64,000 nt of DNA from Hypericum androsaemum. Its lineage: Eukaryota; Streptophyta; Magnoliopsida; Malpighiales; Hypericaceae. The notes under the pieces are model-generated. The model had not been told where the DNA came from. It did not search any database and saw only the letters and a program-made list of their open reading frames with translations. Position 1 is the stretch's first letter. Each line of letters starts with the position of its first letter. Positions 30,441 to 44,000 of this stretch are shown in pieces. Location: assembly GCA_963995505.1 (NCBI GenBank), contig OZ023180.1, forward strand, positions 13,716,689 through 13,780,688. Reading direction: 5' to 3'. The position numbers and the translations under genes are program-made.

Positions 30441-33134
30441 AATGATTCTTGACGAAATGAAAAAAAATAAAAAAGAAGAAGAGCGCTTAATTACCAAAAA
30501 GGTTATTGAAGATGTAGACATCTACTTTGACTTGGGGTGTGTATATAGTTCTAGTGATAAAGTTGGTTAGCATATGGCTTACCATTGTGGTTACGGTACG
30601 TCTTGACTTGATAAGATTAGCTTAAGGTTGCTGTGGATTGACATGGGCTGGGATGATATATAATAATCATCGAACTATATGTGGTTGAATTTTTATATGG
30701 TTTTTGGAAAGCTTATGTAATAGGCAGTAGAGTGTTGATAATTGTTCTTGCTATGACATATACTCTTTTTTCTGTCGTTGTTTTTTACTAATGAGTTCTG
30801 CAATGTTGTGGTCTTTCATAAGGTGCACGGCGGGAACTCTTTACCATCGTGCAGAGAATTCTATACTCATAAGTTATAAATAATATGATATATTAACAAA
30901 AAAAGTTATCTACCAAAAAAAGATTGTTATAAAAAATAACCTCAAGGCTGAGCCAGGATTTTTCCAGTATTTCGGATTGACTGATTTGATCGGTCAAATC
31001 ACTGGTCGAACTATAATTTTTTTATTTATATATTGTACAGGGAAGCCGTGTGTTACAGTAGGCGAGGACCTCCTCATTCTAAAGTCTTCATTTTCCTCCT
31101 TTTTCTAGTAGCTTTTTTCCTTTTAATTACCCAAAACCTGACAACTTACTTCCCTATTTTTCGTCTCTCCTCCTCCAAATCGTTAAGTTCAAGGATTCTA
31201 CCAAAAAGGAAAATTAGGGATTCATATTCCACTATCAAGGCTTTGCTTAAGTGATTCAATGCAAGCTTCACAAATAGGGTAATTTTACGAAAGACTAGAA
31301 AGCCTCCTCCATCAACGGCGCCTCCTCCTTCCTCGAGGCCTTCGCCGGAAATCCTAGAATAATTACTTACTAACGGCCAACAAGAATGACAACCTCAGAT
31401 CCAAACTCAACCCATATCTCCCCTCACCCTTCTTCACCACTGCATGATTCAACATCTAACTCTCCAAACTCAACCCCTTCTTCATCTTCTCTCTACCATT
31501 GCTCACCGCGTTCTCCATCTAATAGGTTTGAGTGTTATATGAATAGACATTTTACATCTGTATTATAGAAATAACTACTTTAGTACATGTTTTAATTTTC
31601 AAAGATACTTACGACCTCTTTTTTTAAAATTTTGACTTTTGTTCTTCTTGCACTGATAACATGACTTTGACTTGCTAAAATGGCACAAATAAATGATATG
31701 TCAAGTAATATTAATGAAAATTACAAAAACATCTATAGGCTAGAAATTTAAATAAAAAAATTAAGCACCCATGTTTAGTATTTGGATTATGTATATTCCC
31801 AAGCACCATGTGTTAGGTGCACCCATGTTTAGTTATTATTCTTACATTTTATAATTTGAAAAAATTATACTCTCAAATATCTAATAATATTTTTTGCTAT
31901 TATGCCCTGAAAAAATTGTATTCTCAAGTAGCTGGATTCTTGTAGGAACTAATTACGACTTCAATTTTTTTTAAACCCTGAACTTAAAATTCTTCAAAAA
32001 AAAAGACTTTGGAGAAGGAAAAGAAATTAAAATGCATTATTACATTACACTGTCCATTCTCGAATCCAGGGTCCCCCCTTTGGACCATCTTCGCGTCTCC
32101 GACTACACCGCCGACGCCGGACTTTCCAATTCGCCCAAGCTGATTTTCCTTGACCGCAACAAGAGACGGCGCCGCTTTCCCGCCGTTAGCCAAAACCTTC
32201 TTAAAGTAACCAACAAGAAGCCTACAGTTCTCGTCTAGAACCTCCTCGTAGCTGCCCTCGAAGTTCCTGATCTCCACGGCCTAGTCGTTGCTCCATGATT
32301 AGGGAATATGCATAATCCAAATACTAAAAATGGGTGCTTAGGAAATTTTTAAATTTATATCCCGAGATATTTGTGTAGTTTTTATTAATATTATTTGACA
32401 TATCATTGATTTATGTCACGCCATTGAGTCAGTGACATTTTATTAGTGTTGCATCAACAAAAATTAATGTAATATGAAAACAGAGTACTAAGTGTTTTTA
32501 AAAAATAATAGAGTATTAAAATGAATATTTTTATAAAATATAGTATAAAGTGTATATTTCATATAACAGTTTGGTCCCAATTTTGCCTCTAAAAATAAAG
32601 TCATGTTTCAACCGGTAAATTTTATTTCACCCAACTTCATGAATTGTCCGATCTAATCAAATTTTGGATAATTTATGCAGACCATGTATAAACTCTCAAA
32701 ATCGACCTGCTCTTTGAAATAATTCGTGGTCCAACTGGTCAAATCGCATTTTTTAAAACCACGCAAAAAAAACCCGAAAGAGAGACATGATTTTTGCACG
32801 TTTTATAAAGCTTGATTTATAAAGTTCCTCTGCAAGAAAAAAATACAGGGCCAGGACTGGACTTTAGCAGTCGGTGGGCCTGGGCTGGGCTGCTTTGTCC
32901 ATTGTTATTTTTAGAGCGGCTAATTACGATTTAGGATATTAATATTCGATCTAAAATTTCAAAATAATTGATCGATAGATATTTTATACAGTCGGCTAAA
33001 ACAGGTTCCTAATATTCAAAGTAATTACAGAACGAAAGTTCTATTTTTATTTTATTTTATTTGTGGTAGAAAGAAAGGATGTCGAATATAATACACAATA
33101 GACCATCCTTTGCTCTAATATGCCAACGCGCAAG
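30441..33134. other. Gene-free AT-rich region with small unassigned frames
   Basis: Motifs like GATCGGTCAAATCACTGGTC (about 30985) and GGTCCAACTGGTCAAATCG (about 32731) resemble those in the hAT-like elements at 28.5 and 61.0 kb. They suggest an old relative spanning part of this region, but I found no matching ends. A 73-codon frame at 31033-31254 with a hydrophobic start, a Ser-rich 60-codon frame at 31386-31568 and a 97-codon minus-strand frame at 31984-32277 have no similarity that I recognise. Confidence 0.4.
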
Positions 33135-34221
33135 CTAGTAAGTTGGCTCAAACTTGTCAAAGCACCGGAGGAAGCCGAGGGCGGCGTCCCTGGCCTTGTC
33201 CGGGGGAGGGACAGATGGGCTAAGCGGCTCGAACTCGGCCTTCCAGTGGGCCACACACTTGTCCCTTTTCAGTGGAAGAAACGAGAATGTGACTCTGTAG
33301 GGATCGTACATGTCCCTGAGCTCGCCTGCAACCACACGGTACGTCACCGATCGTCCAGGCTCTACCTTCTCTATCTTCTCCGTTGATTCCTTCACGTAGT
33401 TGTGCACTTCTGCATCACAATCCAACAGGGTCTTATAGGTTTTCTCGACAAACATGTAACAAGTGTCGCGTCACTGGTTTTGCGGTTGCATGCATATTTG
33501 TCCAGTTATGGTTTAAACCTTTGTGTATTCAGATAGGCAGATATTTTTTAATCGAATAATTTTTTTGAAAAGTCATGCAACGATATTTGGTTAAATTTAA
33601 AAAATTCTCTTACTAATTAATATAAGTATTTGTTGGTATATTAAAATTTATTTTTACTTATAAAAATATCAATTTTCATATAGAGAAAAACTTAGATAAA
33701 TCTAGATGAACTTCAGTCTATCGATGAAAGAATTGTTCTAACTTAGATGATAAATTTGAGTTTGAGTTCACGAGGATGTACAAGTGTTCGATATTTCTTA
33801 AGATTGTTGGAAAAGATAACTTTCCCACTTTTTTTAAAAAAATTTACTCATACCTAAATTAGATTAGTAAACTGAGTAGATATCTTAATACTAAGTGGTA
33901 TTAATAAAACGAACTTTCCTATCCAGTATAAGATTATTGGAGATATATATTGTAATTTAGCAGCAATATTAGTAATATGGAACATATCAAATCATGATTA
34001 TGAAAATATATAATTAATATGATATGTCCATGAGATGAGAGACTAGTACCAGGGCCGAGCTTGAAAACCCTGAGGCTGCCAGGATTACCATCTCCTTGCA
34101 TGTAGTGAGCGCGGAGAAGCATGCTTGGGTTAATTTTGCTGATAGTTTCATTGTCTCTATACATATCCCAAGCTTTCTGTGCGGGAATATTCAGCTCCAC
34201 CTCTCCCTCCATGCTCGTCAT
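33135..34221 (-). CDS. Bet v 1/MLP-like (major latex protein) family protein
   Basis: Two exons on the minus strand, 34221-34050 and 33409-33135, give a 148-residue protein, close to the usual ~155. The intron is GT-AG (GTACTAG...GATGCAG) and phase 1, at the position typical for this family. Residues about 43-50 form the glycine-rich P-loop (GDGNPGSL). The rest fits the START-like Bet v 1 fold: YVKESTEKIEKVE, then VAGELRDMYDPYRVTFSF, HWKAEFEPL and a C-terminal helix KARDAALGFLRCFDKFEPT. These proteins bind small hydrophobic ligands in the cytosol. The ligand cannot be told here. The start MTSMEGEVEL is preferred over a Met 12 codons upstream, which adds only an Arg/Glu-rich stretch from a CT repeat. 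Confidence 0.85.
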
Positions 34222-34300
34222 CTCTTTCTCAAGTCTCTCTCTCTCTCTCTCATTCAAGTGTGTTTCTTCCCTCTACTTGGTTTCATGTCTCCCTCGAGGC

Positions 34301-34309
34301 TTTAAATAG
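34301..34309 (-). promoter_or_regulatory. TATA box of the MLP-like gene
   Basis: Minus-strand CTATTTAAA lies about 80 bp before the start codon. A CT-rich (plus) / GA-rich (minus) leader lies between them. Confidence 0.6.
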
Positions 34310-34478
34310 GACCTCGTCAACCAATAAAAAGGGTTGGAAAATACTCTTTAGATTTGACATTGAAATAATTTTGCTATTATCGCATTGGCAACTCCAACTG
34401 TGCTAAGCTTGTTTTTAAGTTTATAAGTGTAAAAAAATATCAATTCATAACCATAATATTTATCAAACATTTTAACAT

Positions 34479-37400
34479 AGTATAGGATTTTCCCAAATTA
34501 CTAAGTGAAAAATGGATTAGTTCATAAGTGTGAAAAATTTACCTATCTATAATTTTAAAATTTTGGGTTAGATATGAAAATTTTAACGTGGTATCAGAGC
34601 GGGTTGATCCCGTACCCATTATTTGATCGCACGATTCCTTTTTCATCGAAAGTTGATAAAGTTAAAGCATGTGTAATACCCAACCTTAAACTTAGATAAA
34701 TTTAACTATGTTAAATCATTCGTTAAATTAATATTACACTATGTTGCGAAATAGCAATGCAAATTGCTTATCGAGAAATTATAAGAATGTGTTTAGATAT
34801 AATTTAGTAATAATTACCTTAAAGTACTAAATAAAATTATAGTTGTTAACTTAATTAAAAATAAAATAAATTTCTGAATCAAACTTGTGTAAACTTAACA
34901 AATTAGGACTTGAATATAAATTAACTATTAAGAGATGATAAGATTAAAAAAAGAAGAAAGGGAGGTAAAAACGTGGCAAGTAGGGAAAGAATGGTGAAAA
35001 GGTGGAACCATATTAAATTTCTTTGGAAACACAATCCTAGTTATAAAGTAAAGAAAATTTGCTAGATGTGGTTTACATAAATTTCACCCGATTAAAAAGA
35101 AAGGAAAGCAACGAAACCAACAAGGTGAAAATAAAAGAGAGAGTAAGACCATGACAATGTAATCGAAAAACGTGGCAACTCACTACAATGAGACAAGTTT
35201 CCAAGAATCCACCAAAACAATTAAAAAGGCAGCAAAGGAAAAAATAAATTAGTGGAACTCAATTTGGTAAATTTCATTAAGAAAGGATAAGAAGGAAAAA
35301 GAAAAGATAATCATGAAAGAAAAAGAGGAGAAACGTGCATGTCACAAAAAGTTGACACCAAGGCAAAGCAAACAAACAAAAGAGATTAAAGTAGTAGGAG
35401 GTGTCTTTAAATTGGTTGTTGGGTTAAAAGTTGCTCATCACCAGTTTCACCGAACCAAAGAACAAAAAGGAACAGAAAAAAAAAGAAAGGACCGAAGATG
35501 AAACAAAGAGAAAAAAACTGGAAAACTAGAAGAAGAGGTAAGCGATCATCTTTATTTGTCAAGCATGATTGATATGAATATTATACTCACAGTTAAACTA
35601 TTAGTAAAGAAAATGAAAAGATCAAGATCTAGCATATAAGAAAGAAACGGTGATAAAAAAGGTAGATAAGTAAATAAGTGGGAATATTTATCGTTCTGAG
35701 TTACAATGTTTGATGAGTTGGTGGATAATTGGAAGAATTAATAGCTTTTCATATCTAAAGCAATTCCTGGAACGAAAGCCAGATTTAGAATGTAAGCTCC
35801 ATGAATAGCAGATGAGAAGGTTTAAATGATTATAGCTGAAATAATAAATTAGACAAGTTAAGTAAGTTTAGAAAATTGATTGAATCAAAATCTTCATGGA
35901 TTCGAAGCCATGACAAAATTGGAACCGTGCAATTAAGGAGGTCACAAGTAATAGTAATAAAATAGATTAATTTATTAAATCAAATAAATTTCTTAGTTGG
36001 AGTAGACATGTTATCACTATTAAACTGTTTGTGGCATTAAATGGAACATGTTAAAAGAAAAGAAGAAAACTAAGAAAAGAGGTTATGGTTCGGCAAGCAA
36101 GAAAAAGTACACCGAGAGCTTGAAGGTTAATTAGTTTATTTAGAGTAAATTATTGCTATGGAGAAATTTAGAAGTAAGATGGAAAAAAAATAGAGAGAGA
36201 CATGTGTAGTTGAATGAACAATTGAATTGAAATATTGCGTAATTAGAGAAATGGTTTTTGGATGTCACAGGGAAGACAATTAAGCAATTTTACTTTGATG
36301 AGTTAAGCACCAGTTAGAATTTAGAGGGTGGAGAAAAAAGAGAATTTAGTTGTGAAATGAGCATTTATCTACCAATCTTCAATTGACTAAGCATATAGAT
36401 CATGACAGTTTTGGTTTGTTTGGTACATATGCATGTTTCAGATCTTAAATATGTGTGTCACATGCATATGTGTTTATCTATGAAGTGGTCATGTGATATG
36501 TTTGGCTATACATGGGTTGGTGGGTGATATGTGTGGTATATGTGTGCGCTCAGCTAGAGAATATGTGTTTCTTAACTTGGAGCCGATTTGTGAGGGAGTG
36601 ACATGTCCAGTTCCTTTGGATGTGGTCTTAGACATTTGGTTGGGTGATGGGTATGTTATGTTTGTTTCTGGTGAGAAATTGACAGGTTTTTCGGTGCTAA
36701 CTGGGGATGTTAGTCTATATGCACACAGTCTCGGAATATCCTAGTTTAGTATTATATACTTAGTATGTGATTATGATGATGGAGATCTGATGGCCATGTT
36801 GATATCTTTGTGTCGGAGAGGAAGTGATCTCTCTAAACATGTTTAGAGATCACCATTTGTTGACTGTGTGATTATGTATTTATTGGACAAGTTGCGTGAT
36901 GGTGTGGGACATAATATAGCTTGCCCATGTTTTTTTGTGTGTGGTCATATAATTGGTATGTATTTTAGTGTTATCATGAATAATGTGGGACATAGTTAAG
37001 TTCTGTTTCTCCCACATATGTTTGGCATAACCGATATGTTATGTTCTATCTGCTTATGGAGTATTCCAAAACACTCATCCCCTCTCACCAGTTTTGCAAG
37101 AACTCGTATATGAGTTGTATTGATCTAGAGATATTGTGTCTAGACCACTTTGTTTTTCGGGAATAGTCTTGAGGTCTCTCGTTTGTATTTTGCTCTTTTG
37201 TCTAGAAGTTCTGTAACCACAGTTTCGCTTTGATCTTGTGATAAATGTAAAGAATAATTATACTCTTTTTTGTTTAAAATATGTATGATTTTGTTAACTT
37301 AAAATTTTTTTTAGGTTGGCTAGACTTGTTTGGTGTTCTAAATGGGTTAGAACCTAATGTCGGTCACCGATCTCGGATTCGGGTCGTGACACCATGTACA

Positions 37401-37535
37401 GGCTTCAATCCGATAAGTCTTGTCTGAGAGACCATGTTGAGAATCTCACATTAGTAATGTACAAGAGTAGTGTACTACTTTAGAAGTGTAAAAAATACAC
37501 CTACCTAAAATCTTCAAGATTATGATGATTCTAAC
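34479..37535 (+). mobile_element. TRIM retroelement split by a solo LTR
   Basis: A ~108-bp LTR-like end at about 34479-34587 is followed at 34589-34600 by the perfect initiator tRNA-Met primer site TGGTATCAGAGC. A 101-bp LTR, TGTTGAGAATC...GATTCTAACA, is at 37435-37535. The two ends share GTTCATAAGTGTGAAAAA / TTTAGAAGTGTAAAAAA and CACCTACCTA-type blocks, the classic TRIM LTR pattern. The TRIM interior continues on both sides of the 2.7-kb insertion (left part ...AAAGCATG, right part TACAGGCTTCAATCCG...). TRIMs carry no genes. A second TRIM-like scrap (AGTTTATAAGTGTAAAAAA) precedes it near 34420. Confidence 0.7.
34672..37391. mobile_element. 2.7-kb solo LTR (Gypsy-like) inside the TRIM
   Basis: The insert begins TGTAATACCC and ends GGTCGTGACA, ends often seen in plant Gypsy LTRs. 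Flanks are GCATG (34667-34671) and CCATG (37392-37396), a 5-bp duplication with one mismatch. Removing it joins the TRIM interior as AAAGCATGTACAGG. No coding domain is found; an 83-codon frame at 36493-36744 is unassigned. Confidence 0.6.
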
Positions 37536-37547
37536 ATCTGAGCATGT

Positions 37548-39550
37548 TCGATTCATCATGTAACTCATTATTACTTGTATAAAATTTATATCATGATGTG
37601 TTGAAAATTAAAACTCGCACAAATTTTTGTGCGATGAAATTCGATATTTTAATAGTAGTTGGAGAATAACTTTATTTAGGATGAAAGTAACACTTCTAAA
37701 ATTGTAAGAAGACGTTTGCAGGTTTACAACATTTTCTGACAACACAAAATAATCGATCCCAAAATGATCAACCCCAAAACTAATCACGAATTATATCTGT
37801 TTATTTAAAAATTTGGTAAAATTCTTTGGAAAAAAGTTGAATGTGTGATTCGATTATTTGAATATATAGAATTAACACAGTATGGGATACCTTTTTAAAA
37901 ACAAATAGTATGTAATATTCCTTATCGAATATATTTCGTTCTTTTTAATCCAAATTATCCAGTACTCTGCGTCCACTTTCCCAACTTAATTTTAACAAAA
38001 TTCCCAGCCGAAATATATATAAGTTATTCTTTTATATAAGTATGGTGAAGATTTTATTACAAAACGGACATCTTTTCTCTCTAATATGAATTTAATTTTT
38101 CACAAAAAACTATGAATTTAATTTATTTGTTAACCTAATTTTTTTCGTTTTACTCAATATTTTTACATATACTAAGTCTGTCTTCTTTTATGATATTTTT
38201 TCATAAATCTTTTTTGGACCAATAATCCGTTACGACCTAATTATTTCACGAGATTTTTCTTTAAAATTATTTCCACAATAACTAAATAAAAAAGAATTTG
38301 GTCTGATCTATACATATAGCAATAATTATTTTTCCTCCAAATAATCAAGTGGATGTTGATGCATATATATAGTGATTATCTTCATTTGCCTTTTCAATGC
38401 AAAGAGATCAACAAGTCATGCGTCGTCTAATGAATACTGAAGGACACAACTCCACCCATTCTTTTTTTTTTCTGGATACTCGGATCGTCTTGTTTTGCTT
38501 TGGGAAATACAGATGATGGGGTCGAAGGGAAAATAATAATATCATATGACATAAATTGTGTGTTGCCTCTATCTTCTTGCATTGCATGCTCCTCGTGCAT
38601 CAATGATATCTCTCTAAAGAATATTATGGGTAGTGGCGATTGATATAGGAATCGGACAAAGCTTTATCGACCACTGGTTGTGAATATATCAGGTTAGATA
38701 ATTCGAGATCTGCCAACAAAAAAAGAAAAAGAGATATCTAATTTTGAGTTCTTAAAAATTTTAACAGTCTTAAATACTTTGATGAAAAGATTTGCTAACT
38801 ACAATTGAAATTAAGTTTAGAGTATATAGTAATGTCCTGATAGTAAGCAGAGTACAATTGTGCATGTCATTTGTCCTTTGCGTCGTATCTTCGGCCTAGA
38901 AAATTTTGGGAAATTTGTTAATAATTTATCTTTTTTGTCGTATTTAAAAAAGATACTTTACTTTTTATTATATATATATATATATTTATTTTTAAGGATA
39001 TTTTGGTCATTTCCATGACCAAAAATGAAAAAAAGAGCCGATGACGTCAGCCAGAAACCCGAGAATCTATTATCGTCAAAACTTAGGGACGGGACAATCT
39101 AGGGGAAGGGTGACCAAACCTCAAGGATGTGAGGGTAATTTGCCCTTTAATTTATACCAATGCGGTGTCTTTGATCAAACGTGGATGCCCATTTATTGAT
39201 ATCTTCATTTGTTTTCTCTCTTAATGGCGACGGAATAAGTCATATCGTCTCGTGACTTATAAGAAACATTGTAGATTTATACCAAAATTCCATAAATTAC
39301 GCATGAAGAAAACTTTATTGTAAGATGCATACCTGAAATTACGAAACTCGTAACAATATCAAGTTGCTGAATAATGTGACTTTGTCGCACTGGAGATTAG
39401 TTTGGGTGAAGGTTAATAATTATTTACAGTCTTCTAAGTTTATATTTCAATTTTATTGGAAAATTAATTAGACACACTTAGTTAGACACTGGCTAACGCG
39501 GCCCGGCCCATCATTGATGAGCCCAACGACCGCTTAAATCTGGCCCTGGC
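37548..39550. other. AT-rich spacer
   Basis: No gene recognised. A perfect TGACGTCA (bZIP-type box) occurs at about 39042, in a GC-richer 120-bp patch (39030-39150) that looks like a small dispersed repeat. Confidence 0.45.
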
Positions 39551-39617
39551 GCCTACACTATATAAATGGGGAGTTTCATAAAACGTGCAACGGTCATGTT
39601 CTGTTTCGGCTCTTGTA

Positions 39618-39716
39618 TGAGGAGGAACTTCATGGATCGGTTTGATTCAGAAAGGGAGGAGGGAGATGGCGGTGGTTCGGAAGAATCTCCGCGATGGTGC
39701 CGGATATACGAAGGCT
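39618..39716 (+). CDS. Small open frame behind a TATA box, possible 5' exon remnant
   Basis: A 32-residue frame, MRRNFMDRFDSEREEGDGGG..., starts about 55 bp after a TATA-like CTATATAAATGG (39558-39569). It precedes the E2-like pseudogene sequence and may be leftover first-exon sequence of it. I do not recognise the peptide and would not claim that it is made. Confidence 0.2.
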
Positions 39717-40020
39717 AACAATGACGGTTGGGTGAGGAGAAAGGGTTGGAGCAGGTGGTTTATAGGCACATTGAACTAAACCAGATGATATCTTGTACAT
39801 CTCCTATTAAGAGGCTGTACGAAAGTTGCTAGCAGCAATCATCTACGCCGCATCCACACCGTAACCTCGCAGGATTTAGCGTGATGCGGAAGAAACAAAG
39901 CTGCTTATCAAAGGCGCAAAGCTATATATAATGTTAGTAGTGATTTTGGTGGCATCTTTTCTTCTTTCTTTGTGTTTGGTATAATTCTTGATTCGGTTGC
40001 CTTCCGGAGAACGTTGAAGA

Positions 40021-40742
40021 GGCAGCCCTAAACGTCGTCGTTTCTGCTAAGATGTCGCCTAAACGCGACGAGGAAAATACAGAGAAAGAAGTAGAAGAGC
40101 GTGTGTTTCAAGATGAGGAAGATGCATAGAAAGAAGCGGAAGAGCGTGCATTTCAAGATGAGGAACATACAGAGATGGAAGGTTAAACGTTTCCAGACAA
40201 CGAGGAGGGTGTTCCCTCCTATGAGGATCATGACGAGGACGAGGATGACAATAAGGAAGAGGATTCTGATGATGACTTTTACAACAACGAAACCTTCTAT
40301 GAGGCTATCCAAGCTGAGTTAGATGCGAACTTCTTCGAGGCATCGGTCGCACAACCGAAGGATCCATCTCCCAGAAGAAATGTTTCTTCTGTAACTGAAA
40401 CCATTTCGAGTCGTCCAAGTCATAGGGAAAAGGTTAGGGAATTTATAAAGATTCGATATCGTGGACGATTTTCCCGATCATGAATATGCACAATAAGATC
40501 AGCAGATCGAGGTATGCAAATAATAGGACAAGGCCTCTTACGCAACTGCATTCAACCGTCTTTAAATGTTTTCGTTTTGGTTGATTGATAGCCTACCAAG
40601 AGTTGGGCAAAGAAAATTCAAGATGAATGGCAAATTCTCGTATGTTCCATTCTTGATTTTTCACACTATAGTGAGTTGATGACTGCTCTTGTTAAAGAAA
40701 ATTCAAGATGAATGAGAAATTCCCATAAGTTCCATTCCAGGT
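40021..40742 (+). pseudogene. E2 (UBC24/25-type) pseudogene C, N-terminal part
   Basis: The frame through 40051-40440 reads an acidic region (EEVEERVFQDEE, then HDEDEDDNKEEDSDDDFY, then FYEAIQAELDANFF), like the acidic linker of large plant E2s. It has stops at 40126-40128 and 40183-40185. A 45-bp tandem duplication covers 40082-40171. After a +1 frameshift near 40450 comes FDIVDDFPDHEYA, a conserved block ahead of the E2 domain. At 40591-40632, PTKSWAKKIQDEWQIL is the entry to the E2 domain. Directly after this the sequence switches to an inverted scrap of the next E2 block. The arrangement repeats in part at 40695-40742. Confidence 0.65.
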
Positions 40743-41099
40743 TTCCCGTTCCGATGGGATCGGTTTCCAGGTTTCTTCTGGGTAATTGGTTTTTATTTTT
40801 ATTTTTTGGTCGGACTCGGAGGGTAATTGGTTTCCTTCCCTTTGTTTCCGTATCTTGTATATTTTTTGGTAGAATATAATATCCTATATATTAATACCTT
40901 GAGCAATATAATAACCTATAATTAAAATTACTAACTTTGATTATTCAAATGTTTGATTTTTATTCATTAGTAAAATTTACATAATTATGTTAAAATTCGA
41001 CCATTTTAAAATTATTTATTAGTGATATTGTTTTTAGAATCTAAGTTCGAACGAACACCACGAGAATTAAGAATGGAACTTATGGGAATTGAGAAGTCA

Positions 41100-44000
41100 C
41101 GTGGGTCCTCACAGGGTCTCCTCAAGGGCCCGCTTTTTCTGCTGCCCAGTTTATTGAACCTCCTCTCTCTCCAGCGGAGAGAAATATTGATGGGCCTAGG
41201 TGCCCGGCCCGGGAAGATTAGCGTGGGCTCGAAGTTGGGCCGGAAGCTGATGCTATTCCTCGGCCTTTTATTTCTAAGACTGCTACGTCTTTTTCTTCTG
41301 TCACTTCTAAAACCTTGGGCCGTCAAAGAAAGCTCAACTTGAAAGCCCAAGCTCTGGTCCTGACTTCCCGTGGAAAGACAGGCTTCCATTTACCGGTGGT
41401 TTCAGAGCATTCTTCCCCGATCAGCTCTCAGTGCAACCAATTGGTCACGTATAGCTCTCCCTATAGTGTTGATCATGAGGAGATCCAGCGGAAACGCGCT
41501 GAGGTGGCCTAGGATTTTGCAAGCAAATTTGGTTTTGATTGAAAGGAGGATATTTCTATTATTATTAAAGGCATTCGTGAGGTGGTAAAGGATTTGGAGT
41601 CAGCTGCGGCTTTTGTGCCAAAATGAATCTAGCCTCTTGGAATGTGCAAGGGGCCAGCACCTCCAAAAAGAAATTTGCTATTCGAAGGCTTGTTAGGTCG
41701 TCGAATATTGAGTTCCTAGCTATACAGGAGACTAAAATAATTAAACCTCCTTTGCGTTGCGTTAAGAGTATGTGGAGAAAGGAGATGATGGAATGAGACT
41801 TTATCCCTTCAATTGAAAGTCAGGGGGTCTCATTTGCATTTGGAGTGTGGATTTTTTTAGGAGCTGTAGTGTGTTTAAATTTTCTAGATGGATGGCTATC
41901 TCTGGAAGACTGGTTGACCATGACCTGGAGTGTTGTCTTATCTCTGTGTACGCTCCAAACTCCTCTCGGGACCAGGTGGTTGTCTGGGAAGAAATTTTGC
42001 TCTTCCAAGGTTCAAGACCTTCAGCGATCTTTATGATCTTAGGGGACTTTAATGTTGTCTGCAACCATAGAGAGAGGAAGAATGCTGGACAGTTAAACAG
42101 CAGAGGCATCAGGTCATTCAAGGACTTCATTGATAGAAGTTTATTGGTCAATTTGCCACTGGAGGGACAGAAGTTTACCTGGAGGAAAGGTGATTCAGCC
42201 AGCCGAATTGACCGCTTTCTGGTTGCTCCGGAGTGGTTCCAAGCCTTCCCAAATCTTACTCAAATTGCTTTGCCCAAAGGAAGGTCTGATCATCACCTTT
42301 TAGTTCTCAAGACTTCCTCTATTATTGGGGGCCGAAACCTTTCAAGTTTTTTAACTGCTGGCTTGATGCTCCCGGGTTCCCTTAGTTGGTTAAAATCTGG
42401 TGGGGCGAGCTCAATGCCTCTACGTATGGCCATCATAGGATTGTTTATAAACCCAAGCTCCTCAAAGCCAAGATTAAAGGCTGGAATGATGCTCATTTTG
42501 GAAGAGTCGATAAGAGGATTATTGAGGTAGAGGAAGATATTCATAACCTGGATATTAAAGAAGAAAGTGGAACTCTTTCTGCTGAGGATCTAGCCAAGAG
42601 AAGTGTCTGGGAAGATGAGCTTTCAATTTTAAGGATATAATGGATTCCATCTGGAATCAAAAGTCCAGATTATGCTGGGGTAAAGAGGGCGACATGAACT
42701 ATTCATGCAACGGTGACCTGTAGGAGGTCTAAGAACCACATTGAGAGCTTGAAAGCTAATGGGAGATTACTGTCCGAACCGGCAGTGATCAAGGAGCATA
42801 TCCATGATCAATTCAAGCAACAATTTCTCAAGCAACCTGGTCCTCTGCCATCTATCCGAGCCGATCTGTTCTCGAAGTTAAGCCCTTTCTCGAGTTCTTT
42901 GTTAGAATCAACTACTTCCAGAGAGTAAATCAAAAATGTTGTGTGGAGCTATCATGGGGACAAGGCCCCTTGTCTTGATAGTTTTAACTTTAACTTCCTT
43001 CGAGCTATGTGGGACACTATCTGCGATGACGTGTTCGAGTTTGTTCTGGACTTCTTCTCCTCGGGCAGACTTCATACTATGACTACTTCTTCTTTTATCA
43101 CTTTGGTACCGAAGTCGAGTGGGTCCTCAAGCTCGTCCAACTTCAGACCTAGTAGCCTGGTCGGTTGCTTGTATAAAATCATTGCCAAGATCCTAGCGGA
43201 AAGGTTGAAGAATATAATGGATGAAATCATCGGTCAGGAACAATCTGCTTTTATCACTAGGAGGCAAATCTCTGAGATGGTTCTGGTAGCAAATGAAGTC
43301 ATTGGTTTCCTGAAGTCCAATGGACGAAGGGCGGCATTGATTAAGCTGGATTTCAAGAAAGCATTTGATTTTCTTGATTGGGATTACCTTAATGAAGTTC
43401 TACAGGTAATGGGATTCGGATCTAAATGGAGAGGTTGGGTCATGGCATGTGTTTCAAGTGCGTCCTCCTCTATCCTAGTGAATAGTTCTCCCACTAAGCT
43501 GTTCAAACTCCATCGTGGCCTCTGGCAGGGAGATCTGCTGTCTCCTTTCCTTTTCAACATTGCCGCTGAAGGGTTGACAGTCCTCATCAACAAAGCTTTT
43601 GACTTGAATCTGATCCAAGGAATTGATATCCCTACTGTACAGCACAAGGTTAACCTCCTTCAATTTGCCGATGATACCCTGCTCTTTCCTTCACTAGACA
43701 GAGCTAGCTTGGAGAATTTGAGATCCTTGATCATTATTTTTGGCATGTCTTCTGGTCTCTGTATTAACCCTTCAAAGACTGCGCTAATTGGTATCAACGC
43801 ACTTGAACCTATTCTTTATGAAGCCGTTTCACTATGGGGTTACATCAGATCAGATCTTCCTATCAACTACCTTGGCATGCCCCTTGGTGAAAATATGAAA
43901 AGAATCAACAGTTGGAAACCCGTAATCGATGCAATTGATCACCGCTTAGCCTTATGGAAAGGAAGCCTTCTTTCATTAGAAGGGAGAATAATTTTGGTCA

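Noticed and set aside
30934..32765. Possible 1.8-kb hAT-like element with GATCGGTCAAATC and GGTCCAACTGGTCAAATCG near its ends
   Set aside because: I could not match terminal repeats or find an 8-bp duplication. Only the motif resemblance remains.
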